DNA from: Kribbella antiqua
GTDB taxonomy: Bacteria > Actinomycetota > Actinomycetes > Propionibacteriales > Kribbellaceae
NCBI RefSeq assembly: GCF_004345665.1
Contig: NZ_SLWR01000013.1
Coordinates: 62,001-126,000 of the forward strand
Direction of reading: 5' to 3'
Length of the DNA stretch: 64,000 nucleotides
In this document: positions 1-8,836 of the stretch, one piece after another
Numbering within the stretch: position 1 is the stretch's first letter
Layout: every line of letters starts with the position of its first letter
Translations under genes and position numbers: made by a program
The notes under the pieces: model-generated
Seen by the model: the letters and a program-made list of their open reading frames with translations, nothing else
Database searches by the model: none
What the model was told of the DNA's origin: nothing

Positions 1-16
1 TACTCGGGGATGTCAC
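1..16 (-). CDS. start of an ABC transporter permease (partial, runs off the edge)
   Basis: Only the first five codons are in the window. A GTG overlaps the TGA stop of the ATPase gene by 4 nt (GTGA), the usual arrangement for a translationally coupled permease. The identity is inferred from the neighbour; the sequence itself is too short to recognise. Confidence 0.3.
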
Positions 17-948
17 CGTGGCACCTCCGTCGGTGTCTCGGCGCGGAACTCGACCGCGTTGCGCGTGAGTTCCAGGTAGGCCTCTTCCAGCGTCGCGTGA
101 TGCGCCGACACCTCGGAAAACGGCACGGTGCTGTCGTTCAGCAGCGTCACGATGCGATCGGGGCCGATCCCGGAGACCGTGATGGTGTCCCGGCCCACGG
201 CCGCCACGGTGGCGCCGGCCCGAACGAGAGCCGTCGTCGCGCCCGCCGGGACCGTGGTCCGTACGGCGACCCGGTTCCTGGAGGCAGCCTCGATGAGGCC
301 GGTCACGCTGGTATCGGCGATGACCTTGCCGCGCCCGACCGCCACCAGTTGATCGGCGGTGTCCTGCAGTTCGCTCATCAAGTGGCTCGACACGAGGACA
401 GCGCGGCCCTGCGCGGCCAGCGACCGCAGGAAGCCACGCATCCAGACAATGCCTTCCGGGTCCATGCCGTTGAAAGGCTCATCGAGCATGATGATCGGCG
501 GGTCGCCCAGAAGGGCCGCGGCGATCCCGAGTCGCTGCCGCATGCCGAGCGAGTACCCGCCGGCCTTCCGCCTGGCGGCCGAGGAAAGGCCGACCTCCTC
601 GATCACCTGGTCCGCCCGCCGTCCGGGGAGGCCCTGTGAATGTGCCAGCCACAGCAGGTGGTTACGAGCGCTCCGGCCAGGGTGCAGCGCCGCCGCGTCC
701 AGCAGTGACCCGACATGGGTCAACGGACGCCGGAGGCGGCGGTACGGCCGGCCGTCGATCAGCGCGGTGCCCTCATCAACCGCGTCCAAGCCGAGGACTA
801 CCCGCATCGTGGTGGACTTTCCGGCGCCGTTCGGCCCGACGAAGCCGGTCACCAGCCCCGGGTGGACAGCAAAGGACATGCCGTCGAGGGCCAAGGTCGT
901 GCCGAACCGCTTGCGCAGTCCGGCGACGATGATCCCTGGGGCGCTCAT
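13..948 (-). CDS. ABC transporter ATP-binding protein
   Basis: Cytoplasmic ATPase subunit of an ABC exporter of the drug/antibiotic (CcmA-like) type. The 311-aa product has a Walker A loop GPNGAGKS at about residues 38-45, the signature YSLGMRQRL near 133, a Walker B ending in MLDEPFNGMDP, and a switch histidine in VSSHLMSELQ. The C-terminal 90 residues are the variable domain common in these exporters. The permease probably follows past position 1, overlapping by 4 nt. It is divergent from the response regulator at 1126, so the 177-bp gap probably holds promoters for both. The exported substrate cannot be told from sequence. Confidence 0.93.
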   Translation of the reverse strand: MSAPGIIVAGLRKRFGTTLALDGMSFAVHPGLVTGFVGPNGAGKSTTMRVVLGLDAVDEGTALIDGRPYRRLRRPLTHVGSLLDAAALHPGRSARNHLLWLAHSQGLPGRRADQVIEEVGLSSAARRKAGGYSLGMRQRLGIAAALLGDPPIIMLDEPFNGMDPEGIVWMRGFLRSLAAQGRAVLVSSHLMSELQDTADQLVAVGRGKVIADTSVTGLIEAASRNRVAVRTTVPAGATTALVRAGATVAAVGRDTITVSGIGPDRIVTLLNDSTVPFSEVSAHHATLEEAYLELTRNAVEFRAETPTEVPR

Positions 949-1125
949 CGCAGTGAGCTCACGGTTCGCAATGGATTCATGTCGATGGTTGTACGCGGCA
1001 CCCGGTTTCAGCCCGGTCGCAGCCGCTGCGACCTGGCTGAGACCTGGAATCTGGCATCGTCAAGGCATGGCACCTCGACCCCGCGGCCGGTTCCGCTGCC
1101 CCGCCCGCACGACGACCGGCGGTGA

Positions 1126-1794
1126 GTGGCGGTGAGGGTCCTGGTTGTCGAGGACTACGAGGTCCTTGCCCGCTCCATCGGAACCGGGCTGCGCCGCGAG
1201 GGCATGGCCGTCGACGTCGTACTGGACGGAACCGCCGCCCTCGACTGCCTGGCCGTCACCCGCTACGAGGTGGTGGTCCTCGACCGCGACCTGCCCGGCG
1301 TCCACGGGGACGAGATCTGCCGGCAACTCGCCCACGGCTTCTGCGAGACCCGCGTTCTGATGCTCACCGCCTCCGACACGATTGAGGACCGCGTCGACGG
1401 GCTCAGCCTCGGCGCCGACGACTACCTGCCCAAGCCGTTCGCGTTCGCCGAACTGGTCGCCCGCGTCCGTGCTCTGGCCCGCCGCGCCACCCGGCCGGTC
1501 CCGCCCACCCTGGCATGCGGGGACATCACCCTCGATCCTGCCCGCCGCACCGCGTTCCGGGCCGGTCGGCGCCTCGAGCTGAGCCCCAAGGAGTTCGCAC
1601 TCCTCGAATGCCTGCTTGCCGCACCCGGCCTGGTCATCTCCGCCGAGGAACTGCTCGAACGCGTCTGGGACGAGGCAGCCGACCCCTTCAGCAGCGCCGT
1701 CAAACACACCATGCACCGGCTGCGGGCCAAGCTCGGCGACCCGCCCGCGATCGAGACCATCCGCGAAGGCGGCTACCGCATCGGATCGTCATGA
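1126..1794 (+). CDS. OmpR/PhoB-family response regulator
   Basis: DNA-binding response regulator, 222 aa. The receiver domain (about 1-118) has the acidic pair E9/D10, phospho-acceptor D53 in VVVLDRDLPG and the conserved lysine K103 in DDYLPKPF. The C-terminal winged helix (about 128-220) ends in the typical IETIREGGYRI. A GTG start at 1126 or 1132 is possible; I took 1126. The stop overlaps the histidine kinase start by 4 nt (ATGA), so the two are coupled. Given its position divergent from the ABC exporter, the pair may sense envelope stress or a drug and control that exporter; this is inference. Confidence 0.93.
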   Translation: MAVRVLVVEDYEVLARSIGTGLRREGMAVDVVLDGTAALDCLAVTRYEVVVLDRDLPGVHGDEICRQLAHGFCETRVLMLTASDTIEDRVDGLSLGADDYLPKPFAFAELVARVRALARRATRPVPPTLACGDITLDPARRTAFRAGRRLELSPKEFALLECLLAAPGLVISAEELLERVWDEAADPFSSAVKHTMHRLRAKLGDPPAIETIREGGYRIGSS

Positions 1795-2945
1795 CTTCCC
1801 AGCGGCTCACCAGAAGGTCCTTGCAGACGCGGCTCGCGCTCGCCTACGCGACGGGCATCTACGCCGCGGGGGCCGTGGTGCTCGTATCCGTCGTCGTCCC
1901 GCTCGCCGGCGTCCAGTCGGCCACACCCAAAGGCCAACCCTCGTCGGGCGCCATCACGGGAACCGGAAACGGAATCAGCCTGCCCCAGCTCCTGACGGGA
2001 TCCGCCGTCGCTCTGGTCGTTCTGATTCCCGTCGCCCTGGCTCTCGGCTGGTTCGTCGCCGGCCGGTTCCTGCATCCGCTGCGCGCCATCACCGCCACCG
2101 CCAAAATCATCTCCGCCGGCGATCTCCACCGGCGCCTCGACCTCGGCGAGCCCACGGACGAGCTGACCGAGCTCGGCCACACCCTCGACGACCTGTTCGC
2201 CCGCCTTCAAGCCTCCTTCGACGCCCAACGCCACTTCGTCGCCAACGCCTCCCATGAGCTGCGTACCCCCCTCGCCGGCCTGCGCACCCTCCTCGAAGTC
2301 GCCCTGGCCGACCCCGACGCCGACGCCGAGACGCTGCGGGCGGTCTGCCAAGAAGCCCTCGCCCTCGGCGGACACCAGGAACGGGTCGTCGAGGCACTGC
2401 TCGTCCTCGCCACCAGCGAGCGCGGAATCTCTCGCTGGGATCGCCTCGACCTCGCCCAAGTCGTCGAAGGAGTGCTCGCCTCCCGCAGCGACCAGGCAAC
2501 GGAGAGAGGCATTCACCTCGCCGGACACCTATCGCCCGCCGTGATGGCTGGGGACCCCCGACTTATCGAAAGCCTCGTCGCCAATCTCATCGACAATGCC
2601 ATCCGCCACAATCACGCACACGGGTACGTGACGATCACCACTCAGACCTTCGGCACGCAGGTGACCCTGACGATCGCCAACAGCGGGCCGGCCATCCCCA
2701 ACAACGAGGTCCACCGCCTCTTTCAACCGTTCCAGAAACTGGCGTCCGATCGTAACGGCCGCAGCGATGGCTACGGTCTCGGCCTCGCCATCGTCAACGC
2801 CGTCGCCCAGGCTCACCACGCCACCCTCACCACCAGCGCACGCCCCGAAGGTGGCCTGTCCATCGCCGTGCGGTTCGCGCACGGATCTCATCCAAACCTC
2901 GAACATCAAGCGGGCGACTACGCAGACCGAGCGCCGGCGACGTGA
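1791..2945 (+). CDS. sensor histidine kinase (HisKA type)
   Basis: Membrane sensor kinase of 384 aa, partner of the upstream regulator. Transmembrane helices at about 17-40 and 70-92 flank a short (about 30 aa) extracytoplasmic loop, followed by HAMP (about 92-145), HisKA with H155 in NASHELRTP, and HATPase with the N-box LVANLIDNAIRHN (about 262-274) and G-box DGYGLGLAIV. The start is the ATG overlapping the regulator stop; longer reading in the same frame only copies the regulator region out of frame. The small sensor loop suggests intramembrane or partner-protein sensing rather than ligand binding. Confidence 0.92.
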   Translation: MTSQRLTRRSLQTRLALAYATGIYAAGAVVLVSVVVPLAGVQSATPKGQPSSGAITGTGNGISLPQLLTGSAVALVVLIPVALALGWFVAGRFLHPLRAITATAKIISAGDLHRRLDLGEPTDELTELGHTLDDLFARLQASFDAQRHFVANASHELRTPLAGLRTLLEVALADPDADAETLRAVCQEALALGGHQERVVEALLVLATSERGISRWDRLDLAQVVEGVLASRSDQATERGIHLAGHLSPAVMAGDPRLIESLVANLIDNAIRHNHAHGYVTITTQTFGTQVTLTIANSGPAIPNNEVHRLFQPFQKLASDRNGRSDGYGLGLAIVNAVAQAHHATLTTSARPEGGLSIAVRFAHGSHPNLEHQAGDYADRAPAT

Positions 2946-3033
2946 TGCAGACCTATGTGGGCGTACTGATGCGAGCGCAGACATAGCACCTGTAGGTCTT
3001 TGATCACGTGGTCGCGGTGGTACCCAAGGGAAC

Positions 3034-3870
3034 ATGCGTCGTGGACATGTCCACGACACAAACGGCCAAGCAATACAGCACACTTCCACCTGCCGGCTAA
3101 AGATAAACGGCGAGGTGGTGATCCTGCTCGACGGGAAACTTAGCTTTGACGCACTCCAGCGGCGCCTGGTCACGGCTCCGTCGAAGGCGCGGAAGCTGGT
3201 CGCCGAGGTGCCGGCGTCGTACGTCGCGTTCGACGTGCTGGCGGCGGCCGGCGTCGATCTGCGCACGCAGCGCTGGAGCGTACGCCGTGGCCAATTGGAA
3301 AAGCTCGCGTCGAATTGGGCCGCTCCGTTGCAACTGTCGCCGGTCACTGACAGCCTCGCCGAGGCCCAGGAGTGGTTCGACGTACTGCCCGACGCGATGG
3401 GCATCGAGGGCCTGGTGGTCAAGGGTGCTGCGACCCGGTACGCCGGCGGTCAGCGCGGCTGGGTCAAGGTCAAACGAAGAGCCTCCTACGACGTGCTCGT
3501 CGGTGGTGTCCTGGGACCGATCAACCGACCCGAGGTCGTCATCGCGGGCCGCTACACTGCCGACGGCGAGCTCGTCATGGTCGGCCGCACGGTGCCACTG
3601 ACCGCAGCGCAGTCGGCAGAGCTCGGCGCTGTACTGCGGCCCGGCGGCAGCAGGCACCCCTGGCCTGACGAGGTCACGTCGTACCGGTGGGGTGGGAAGG
3701 ACTCGAAGAAGCCGCTGAGCAAGGTGCGGCCCGAGACTGTGATCGAGGTTGCCGCGGATGCCGCTGTGCAGGCCGGCCAGTGGAGACACGGGCTTCGGTA
3801 CCTGCGGTACCGAGCAGAGCTGGGTCCAGAAGACGTTCCGACGATTTCTGGTACTGCTGCGGACGAGTGA
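3034..3870 (+). pseudogene. 5'-truncated ATP-dependent DNA ligase (LigC/LigD ligase-domain type)
   Basis: The reading frame (278 aa) matches the C-terminal two thirds of an actinobacterial ATP-dependent DNA ligase: GEVVILLDGKLSFDALQRRL, motif III region AFDVLAAAGVDL, motif IV IEGLVVKG, motif V GWVKVKRR, then an OB-fold with YRWGGKDSKKPLSKVRPE. The N-terminal adenylation segment with the catalytic lysine (motif I, KxDG) is absent. The first 24 residues before about 3106 look unrelated and include a 20-bp palindrome. Without the nucleotidyl-accepting lysine it cannot be an active ligase, so I call it a relic of a non-homologous end-joining type ligase. Confidence 0.8.
3038..3057. promoter_or_regulatory. 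perfect 20-bp palindrome
   Basis: GTCGTGGACA followed directly by its exact reverse complement TGTCCACGAC, with no spacer. It lies just at the open 5' end of the truncated ligase. It could be a dimer-binding operator left from a former neighbour or a recombination site; no T-run follows, so it does not look like a terminator. Confidence 0.5.
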
Positions 3871-4140
3871 TGTGATTACCCGGCTCGGTCCGAGCGTAGT
3901 TGCTGCCATCGAGCTGGTGCTGCTCATCGCGTGCTCGTGGAGGTTCGAGTTCGCGCACGCGCGACTTGGGACCGCTATCTGGACCTCGTGGGCGGACGAC
4001 GGACCCGAGGTGGCTCGACGACACGGCGGGGCGGCTGCTCGACCGAGCCGCCACCGTGGCCGTCGAAGCGACACGATGCTCCCCGCACCCCGACGGCCGC
4101 ACGGCAAACAGAACGTGAACAACTCGAATGGTCACGCTGG

Positions 4141-4749
4141 CTAGTGCAGGCCGCGCATCAGCAGGGCGGCTTGGGTTCGGTCGCTGACTTGGAGCTTGGA
4201 CAGGACGTTCGACACGTGGTTCTGGACGGTTTTCAGCGACAGGCCTAGCTCGCGGGCGATGTCGGTGTTGCTGCGGCCTTGGGCGATGAGCGCCAGTACC
4301 TGCGACTCTCTGTCAGTGAGGGTCGCCGCGACGCCGCGGTTGGTGTGCAGGAATCGCTCGGCGGCACCTGGACCCAGTACGACCCCGCCGGCGGCAACCG
4401 TTCGGATCGCGGCGACCACGTCCTCCTGGACGGCGCCCTTCAGCAGGTAGCCGCGGGCACCCATTCGCATCGCCGCCGCGACACTGTCGTCGTCGTCGAC
4501 CATCGTCAGCACCAGGACCGCCGGGGCCGGGTCGAGCAGGACTAGCTGCCGTATCGCTTCGAGCCCTGACATACCGGGCATGTTGAGATCCATCAGCACG
4601 ATGTCGGGCGAGAGCTCGCGTGATCGTCGTACGCCGGATGCCCCGTCGCCGACCGCGTCGAGCAGTTCGACTGTGGGGATCGTCTGCAACAGACCGGCCA
4701 GGCCGTCGCGGAACAGCGGATGATCGTCGACAACCAGTACCCGGATCAT
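4141..4749 (-). CDS. NarL/LuxR-family response regulator
   Basis: 202-aa regulator: receiver domain with D8/D9, phospho-acceptor D54 in VLMDLNMPGMSG and K in GYLLKGAV, then a LuxR helix-turn-helix from about 140 (LTDRESQVLALIAQGRSNTD, then GLSLKTVQNHVSNVL). ATG at 4749 overlaps the kinase stop (ATGA), so it is expressed from the same message as the kinase and the upstream membrane protein. Transcriptional effector of that system; targets unknown. Confidence 0.93.
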   Translation of the reverse strand: MIRVLVVDDHPLFRDGLAGLLQTIPTVELLDAVGDGASGVRRSRELSPDIVLMDLNMPGMSGLEAIRQLVLLDPAPAVLVLTMVDDDDSVAAAMRMGARGYLLKGAVQEDVVAAIRTVAAGGVVLGPGAAERFLHTNRGVAATLTDRESQVLALIAQGRSNTDIARELGLSLKTVQNHVSNVLSKLQVSDRTQAALLMRGLH

Positions 4750-6743
4750 GCCCGTACCCTCCCGATCGGCAGCAGGGCACGCACGGTGGTGCCGCGACCG
4801 GGCGCGGGTACTACCTCAAGTTGCCCGCCAATCTCCTCGGCCCGTTCGCGCATGCTGCCTAGCCCCACCCCGTCGGTACGCGGTGTGATCAGGCCGCTGC
4901 CGTCGTCGACGACACACACCTCCAGACGGCCGTCGAACCGCCGTACGGCGACTTGCACCCGAGCCGACCCGGAGTGCCTGGCGGCGTTGGTGACCGCCTC
5001 TTGCACGATCCGGTAGACGGCCACCTCGACCGCCGCGGGCAGGCCGGCGTTCTCTTCCACATCCACCGTTAGCGACAGACCTTCCCGGGAGAACCGCGCC
5101 GCGAGCTGGTGGATCGCCTCGGCCAGTCCGAGGTTGTCCAGCGCCGCGGGACGCAGTCCCTCGACGATCCTGCGCACGTCGACCACGGTGTCCTGGATCC
5201 GGCTGCGGAGCTCGAGCAGGCCCGACCGTGTCGCGTCCTCGGCGGCCGTGTTGCGGAGTGTGTCGACTTGGAGCAGCAATGCGGCCAGCGTGGGGCCGAG
5301 TCCGTCGTGTAGGTCCCTGCGAAGCCGCCGACGCTCCTCTTCGCGCGCGAGCACGAGCCGCTCCTGCGCGGCACGGACGGAGGCCAGCAGGCCGTCGGCG
5401 TGTACGACGGAACCGAGCTGTGCCGCCACAGTGGTCAGCAATGCGCGGTCGCCGTCACGCAGGGGTCGCTTACGCCAGCGGAGTGCGCCGACAGGTTCGC
5501 CGTACGCCGTGAGCACGAGCTCGTCCAGATCGTCGGGGCGCTCGCCGGACGACGCCAGAGTATGACCGCCGCGACCCGTGATCTCGACGTACCGGAGGCC
5601 GAGGTCGGTCGCGAGCTCACCCGCCAGGGAGTCCAGCAGGGCGCTGACGTCACCCGCATCGGCCAGCCTCCGCGCCGTACGGTCCAGGACCTCATGTGGC
5701 TGTGCCCACTGGCCGAAGGTGAGCTGATTGGCTGCCCGCTGGAGGCCGTCGCGCAGCGGCGCGAAGCTGACGGCGACCACTCCGGCGGCGACCCAGGGCA
5801 GCCAGATCGCGCCCTGCTGGCGGAGCAGCGCACCGACCCCGCCGACGACGAGTGCGTAGAGAGCCGCGATCAGGAGCCAGAGACTGCCGTACGTGACCGA
5901 GCGGTTGACCACGAGCGGCAGGTCGTACAGCCGCCGCTGCAGTACGGCGGTTCCGATTGCCACCGGCAGCGGGAGCGTGCAGAGACCGAACAGCCACGGT
6001 CCGGCGGAGTCGGTGAAGCTGGCGCCGAACGCGAGTACGGGTGGCACGAAGGCCAGTCCGAAGATCAAGGTCTGCTGGCGGCCTAGCGAACCGCTGAGGC
6101 GGTACTGCTGTACCAGGCAAGCCACTGTCAGACCCACGGAGACAACACCGAGGAACAGGCTGATCCCCGCCAGCGCGCCCATCGGGGTGACCATGACGTG
6201 TGGCAGACCGATCGGGCTGTCGATTCCGGCGAACTCGAGCCGGGTCAGGCGCGGCGACAGCAGTAGGGTCGCGGCAAAGCACCCGAGCGCTGCGCCGACG
6301 ACGGCGCGAGTTGTCCGGCGTAGCCGGGTTGGCCGAGCGGTGCCGTCAGGAAAGACCAGCGGCAGCCACAGCACCAGGACGAGCCAGGCCAGACCGCCCA
6401 GCGTGCTACCGACGGCCGAGGCGAGCGCGCCAGACCTGTCGGCCGGATCGGCCCGTAGAGCCTGGGTGCCCGCGTCTACGAGCGCCTGGCCTGGACCCCA
6501 TGCTGCTGCGGCGAGCAATGCGATCCGTCCGACCGGGCTGCCGGCACGGTGCCACACGATCAGTAGCCCGACTGCGGCGTACGCCACGACAACAGCGCCG
6601 ACGGCGGCCTCGTCCCGCCGGTCGGTGCCGGGAGACGAGACCGCGATCGCTACAGATTCTCCGGCCAGCGCCACCAGCGCGGCCAGGACAGCGACTGACC
6701 TCCGCATGACCACAGAGTGACCGACGACGGAGCCTGTGTACAT
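4746..6743 (-). CDS. NarL-system sensor histidine kinase (HisKA_3)
   Basis: 665-aa membrane kinase. The N-terminal half has about nine to ten hydrophobic helices; a GAF-like cytoplasmic linker follows. The HisKA_3 box RRDLHDGLGPT lies around residue 470, and the HATPase domain has YRIVQEAVTNAARHS and VDDGSGL. I start at ATG 6743, which overlaps the stop of the preceding membrane gene as TGATG; ATG 6707 (MRRSVAVL) is a plausible alternative 12 codons in. Longer in-frame reading only runs back into the preceding gene. Same architecture as the kinase at 28944. Confidence 0.9.
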   Translation of the reverse strand: MYTGSVVGHSVVMRRSVAVLAALVALAGESVAIAVSSPGTDRRDEAAVGAVVVAYAAVGLLIVWHRAGSPVGRIALLAAAAWGPGQALVDAGTQALRADPADRSGALASAVGSTLGGLAWLVLVLWLPLVFPDGTARPTRLRRTTRAVVGAALGCFAATLLLSPRLTRLEFAGIDSPIGLPHVMVTPMGALAGISLFLGVVSVGLTVACLVQQYRLSGSLGRQQTLIFGLAFVPPVLAFGASFTDSAGPWLFGLCTLPLPVAIGTAVLQRRLYDLPLVVNRSVTYGSLWLLIAALYALVVGGVGALLRQQGAIWLPWVAAGVVAVSFAPLRDGLQRAANQLTFGQWAQPHEVLDRTARRLADAGDVSALLDSLAGELATDLGLRYVEITGRGGHTLASSGERPDDLDELVLTAYGEPVGALRWRKRPLRDGDRALLTTVAAQLGSVVHADGLLASVRAAQERLVLAREEERRRLRRDLHDGLGPTLAALLLQVDTLRNTAAEDATRSGLLELRSRIQDTVVDVRRIVEGLRPAALDNLGLAEAIHQLAARFSREGLSLTVDVEENAGLPAAVEVAVYRIVQEAVTNAARHSGSARVQVAVRRFDGRLEVCVVDDGSGLITPRTDGVGLGSMRERAEEIGGQLEVVPAPGRGTTVRALLPIGRVRA

Positions 6744-7423
6744 CACACCCGCGGGATGTTTCTCCGCAACAGCACCACGGCCAGCCCGATCCACCAGACG
6801 AGCCAGAGCATGGATACGGCGTTGTGAGCCAGCGGAGTGGCCAGCAGTCCGACTCCTCCGACCGCCACACCGCCCCACCCGATCCACCGAGTGTGTAGCC
6901 GTTGCAGCAGCGCAGCGATCCCGATCGCAAGCGCCATAGCGGCACTCATGGCGACCTGGAGGACATGGCCGAAGTTGCGGATGTCGCTGACAATTGCGAT
7001 CGCACTCGGGTCGCCGCCGTGATGGGCGGCGTACAGGGCCGCGGCACCTGGTGCGAAGCCGACGGCCAGTGTGGAAGCGACATAGCCGATTCCGAGTGCG
7101 GCGAAGGTCTGTGCGGCCAGTCGGCCTCCCGTCGTACGTTGCGAGAACAGCCAGGCGACAAGCACGATGGCGGGCATCAGGACAAGGAACGACAGCGCCT
7201 CGACGTAGCCGGCGCCCAGAGCACGGCCGACCGACGCGCCGCCGTAGATGTCGACGAGCCTGCTCGGCGCGATGCCGTGCTCGGCCGCGGCAACGCCTTC
7301 GAAACTGAACGCCGCAAGCATCAGCACGACGTGCCCGAGCGCAAACCCGCCCGCAAAACGCCTGTACGACGCCGTCGCATCAGCCTCCTGCTTGGAGCGC
7401 GGAGTGGTGGAGAACTGGACCAT
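6743..7423 (-). CDS. multi-pass membrane protein, first gene of a two-component operon
   Basis: 226-aa protein with about six hydrophobic helices and no recognised catalytic motif; it resembles DUF4386-like membrane proteins in size and layout. ATG 7423 has a GAGGGGG ribosome site 7-8 nt upstream, which decides against the longer frame to 7588. Its stop overlaps the kinase start by one base (TGATG). A membrane protein sits beside the second NarL-type pair too (31040), so it may be the sensor accessory or a regulated product. Function unknown. Confidence 0.8.
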   Translation of the reverse strand: MVQFSTTPRSKQEADATASYRRFAGGFALGHVVLMLAAFSFEGVAAAEHGIAPSRLVDIYGGASVGRALGAGYVEALSFLVLMPAIVLVAWLFSQRTTGGRLAAQTFAALGIGYVASTLAVGFAPGAAALYAAHHGGDPSAIAIVSDIRNFGHVLQVAMSAAMALAIGIAALLQRLHTRWIGWGGVAVGGVGLLATPLAHNAVSMLWLVWWIGLAVVLLRRNIPRV

Positions 7424-8006
7424 CGGAAAACCCCCTCGATCGAACTGGACACATCGAGGTTCTCCACCAGCCGCCCCTAGCGAATCAGGCGCACTCCCGC
7501 CCGAACCGGGAAAAACTCCCGCCTGGGATTGCTCACCATCCGCGCACGGCGAGGCCGTTCGCGGTTGGTGAGTCTCGCTATGGGGCAAGGCAGATCAATT
7601 CAGCGCTGTTCCGAAATAGCCCAAGACGTTCTGAATTCTTGTGAAGACGATGGCGGACGAGCACTGCCGCTGGCGCAGGTGAAATTCTTGGCCGGGTTCA
7701 CCGGACCTGTGACGATTCCGCTGTACCGCAGGCCTGGTGCGGTAATGTAAACGGGCCCTCCGCTCCGTCACATCCCATATTCAGCGACTCCGTGGCGTCT
7801 GGTTGAGGAGCGTCGGCATAGGTTCAAATTCCCCAGCGACGTCAAATTCACTAGTTGCCTGACCTGTTAAAAGAGTCCGGAGGATGCCGCCAGTCGCCTA
7901 TTGCCCGCTGAAGGGTGGTTGAAGGCGCAGGGCTTGCTTACGCTTCCGACGCGATGACCCGGCGACTGGTGACGCCGGGGCACATGTCTCTTCCGCGGGG
8001 AGGACG
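7424..8006. other. gene-poor stretch, AT-richer than surroundings
   Basis: 583 bases with no coding sequence I can support. It holds the ribosome site of the membrane protein at its left end, a short inverted repeat CGGGA-AAAAC-TCCCG near 7508, and a T-loop-like string GGTTCAAATTCC near 7821 that does not fold into a tRNA. A 73-codon open frame at 7529-7750 has no homology or ribosome site I trust. Confidence 0.5.
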
Positions 8007-8258
8007 TCACCGGCTCAGGGGTCGGTCGTGCCGGACCGAGTTGACGACGGCCAGGATGGCTTGTGCTGTAGGGGCGGCGTACTCCTCCTCGAGGACCAGG
8101 TCTGTGTGGGTGGCGCCGGCGACGATCTGCTGCGCGCTGTTGGTCGACAGCGTCAACATCTTGTTCTGCGCCGCCATCCAGGAGGCCGGGTGTTCTCCGG
8201 CTGTCAGGACGATCAGCGGTTTGTCGGCGAAGTCGCGAAGTGACGCAGCCTCCTGCAT
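8007..8258 (-). pseudogene. C-terminal fragment of an alpha/beta hydrolase
   Basis: The residues KPLIVLTAG, LSTNSAQQIVAGATHTDL and ILAVVNSVR are the typical last 80 residues of an alpha/beta hydrolase, including the catalytic-histidine strand (GATH). No lid, nucleophile elbow or N-terminus is present; upstream the frame runs into unrelated sequence at about 8260. A gene tail left after a deletion or rearrangement. Confidence 0.7.
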
Positions 8259-8533
8259 TGAGGTGCTGCTCCCGGCATCCTGACCACCGCGGCACCGGCC
8301 GCCGCGTCGGGTGCCTGATCGGCGGTGACCTGGCCGACGGCGGACAGGATTTGGGCCAGATGGGTAACGGTGCTGCGCAGGTGCTCAATGTCGTCGAGTT
8401 CGCGAAGCCGGCTCTGGATGGCTTCAGCAAGACCTGCGATGCCGCGGCCGACGATCGGTAGCGGCACCGCGGCGGTGCGGGCCGATTCGATGACGTCGGC
8501 GCCAGGCGTCTCGTCCGCGAACGAGACGACCAT
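8213..8533 (-). pseudogene. fragment of an unrecognised protein fused to the hydrolase tail
   Basis: The first 85 or so codons (from about 8533) look like real protein: a strand VVSFADE, then IVGRGIAGLAEAIQSRLREL and a coiled helix IEHLRSTVTHLAQIL. I do not recognise the family. There is no ribosome site at the ATG, and from about 8265 the frame simply crosses the junction with the hydrolase tail. It is probably a piece of a larger sensor or regulator. Confidence 0.3.
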
Positions 8534-8557
8534 TCAACCGCTGCGCACCGGGAAGAC

Positions 8558-8625
8558 AAGCACCGAGACCGAGGCCGCCATCTACGAGTGGATCGCCTGA
8601 TACAACCACACCCGGCTGCACACGC
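8558..8625 (+). mobile_element. scrap of an IS3-type transposase C-terminus
   Basis: Plus-strand translation gives TETEAAIYEWIA, a stop, then YNHTRLHT. This resembles the end of IS3-family OrfB transposases (alternating helix then WYNxxRLHxxLGY), with the W of that motif replaced by a stop. Nothing else of the element is present and there are no end repeats. The surrounding 8534-8836 gap otherwise holds only an 11-bp tandem duplication (CCATGCACGCG, 8625-8646). Confidence 0.4.
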
Positions 8626-8836
8626 CATGCACGCGCCATGCACGCGCCGTGTCCGGTCGTCCTCGTGCCCGTCGAGGAGGCGGTTTCCACCGCCCGCGTC
8701 CCGGTGGGGTTTCGGGCTAGACGCTCGATTCCCAGGTGTGATACGCCCGCTATATCACCTCGCGGCGTCGTTCGCCGAGCGATGTAACCCAGCAACGTCG
8801 ACCGGCGTCGCACCGCTGCTCGCGAGGGAGGCCCCG

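Noticed and set aside
7529-7750. 73-codon plus-strand ORF
   Set aside because: No ribosome site, no recognisable family and a composition unlike the neighbouring genes.
7818-7832. GGTTCAAATTCC, a T-loop-like string
   Set aside because: An extra T breaks the consensus, the stem does not pair, and no cloverleaf is present.
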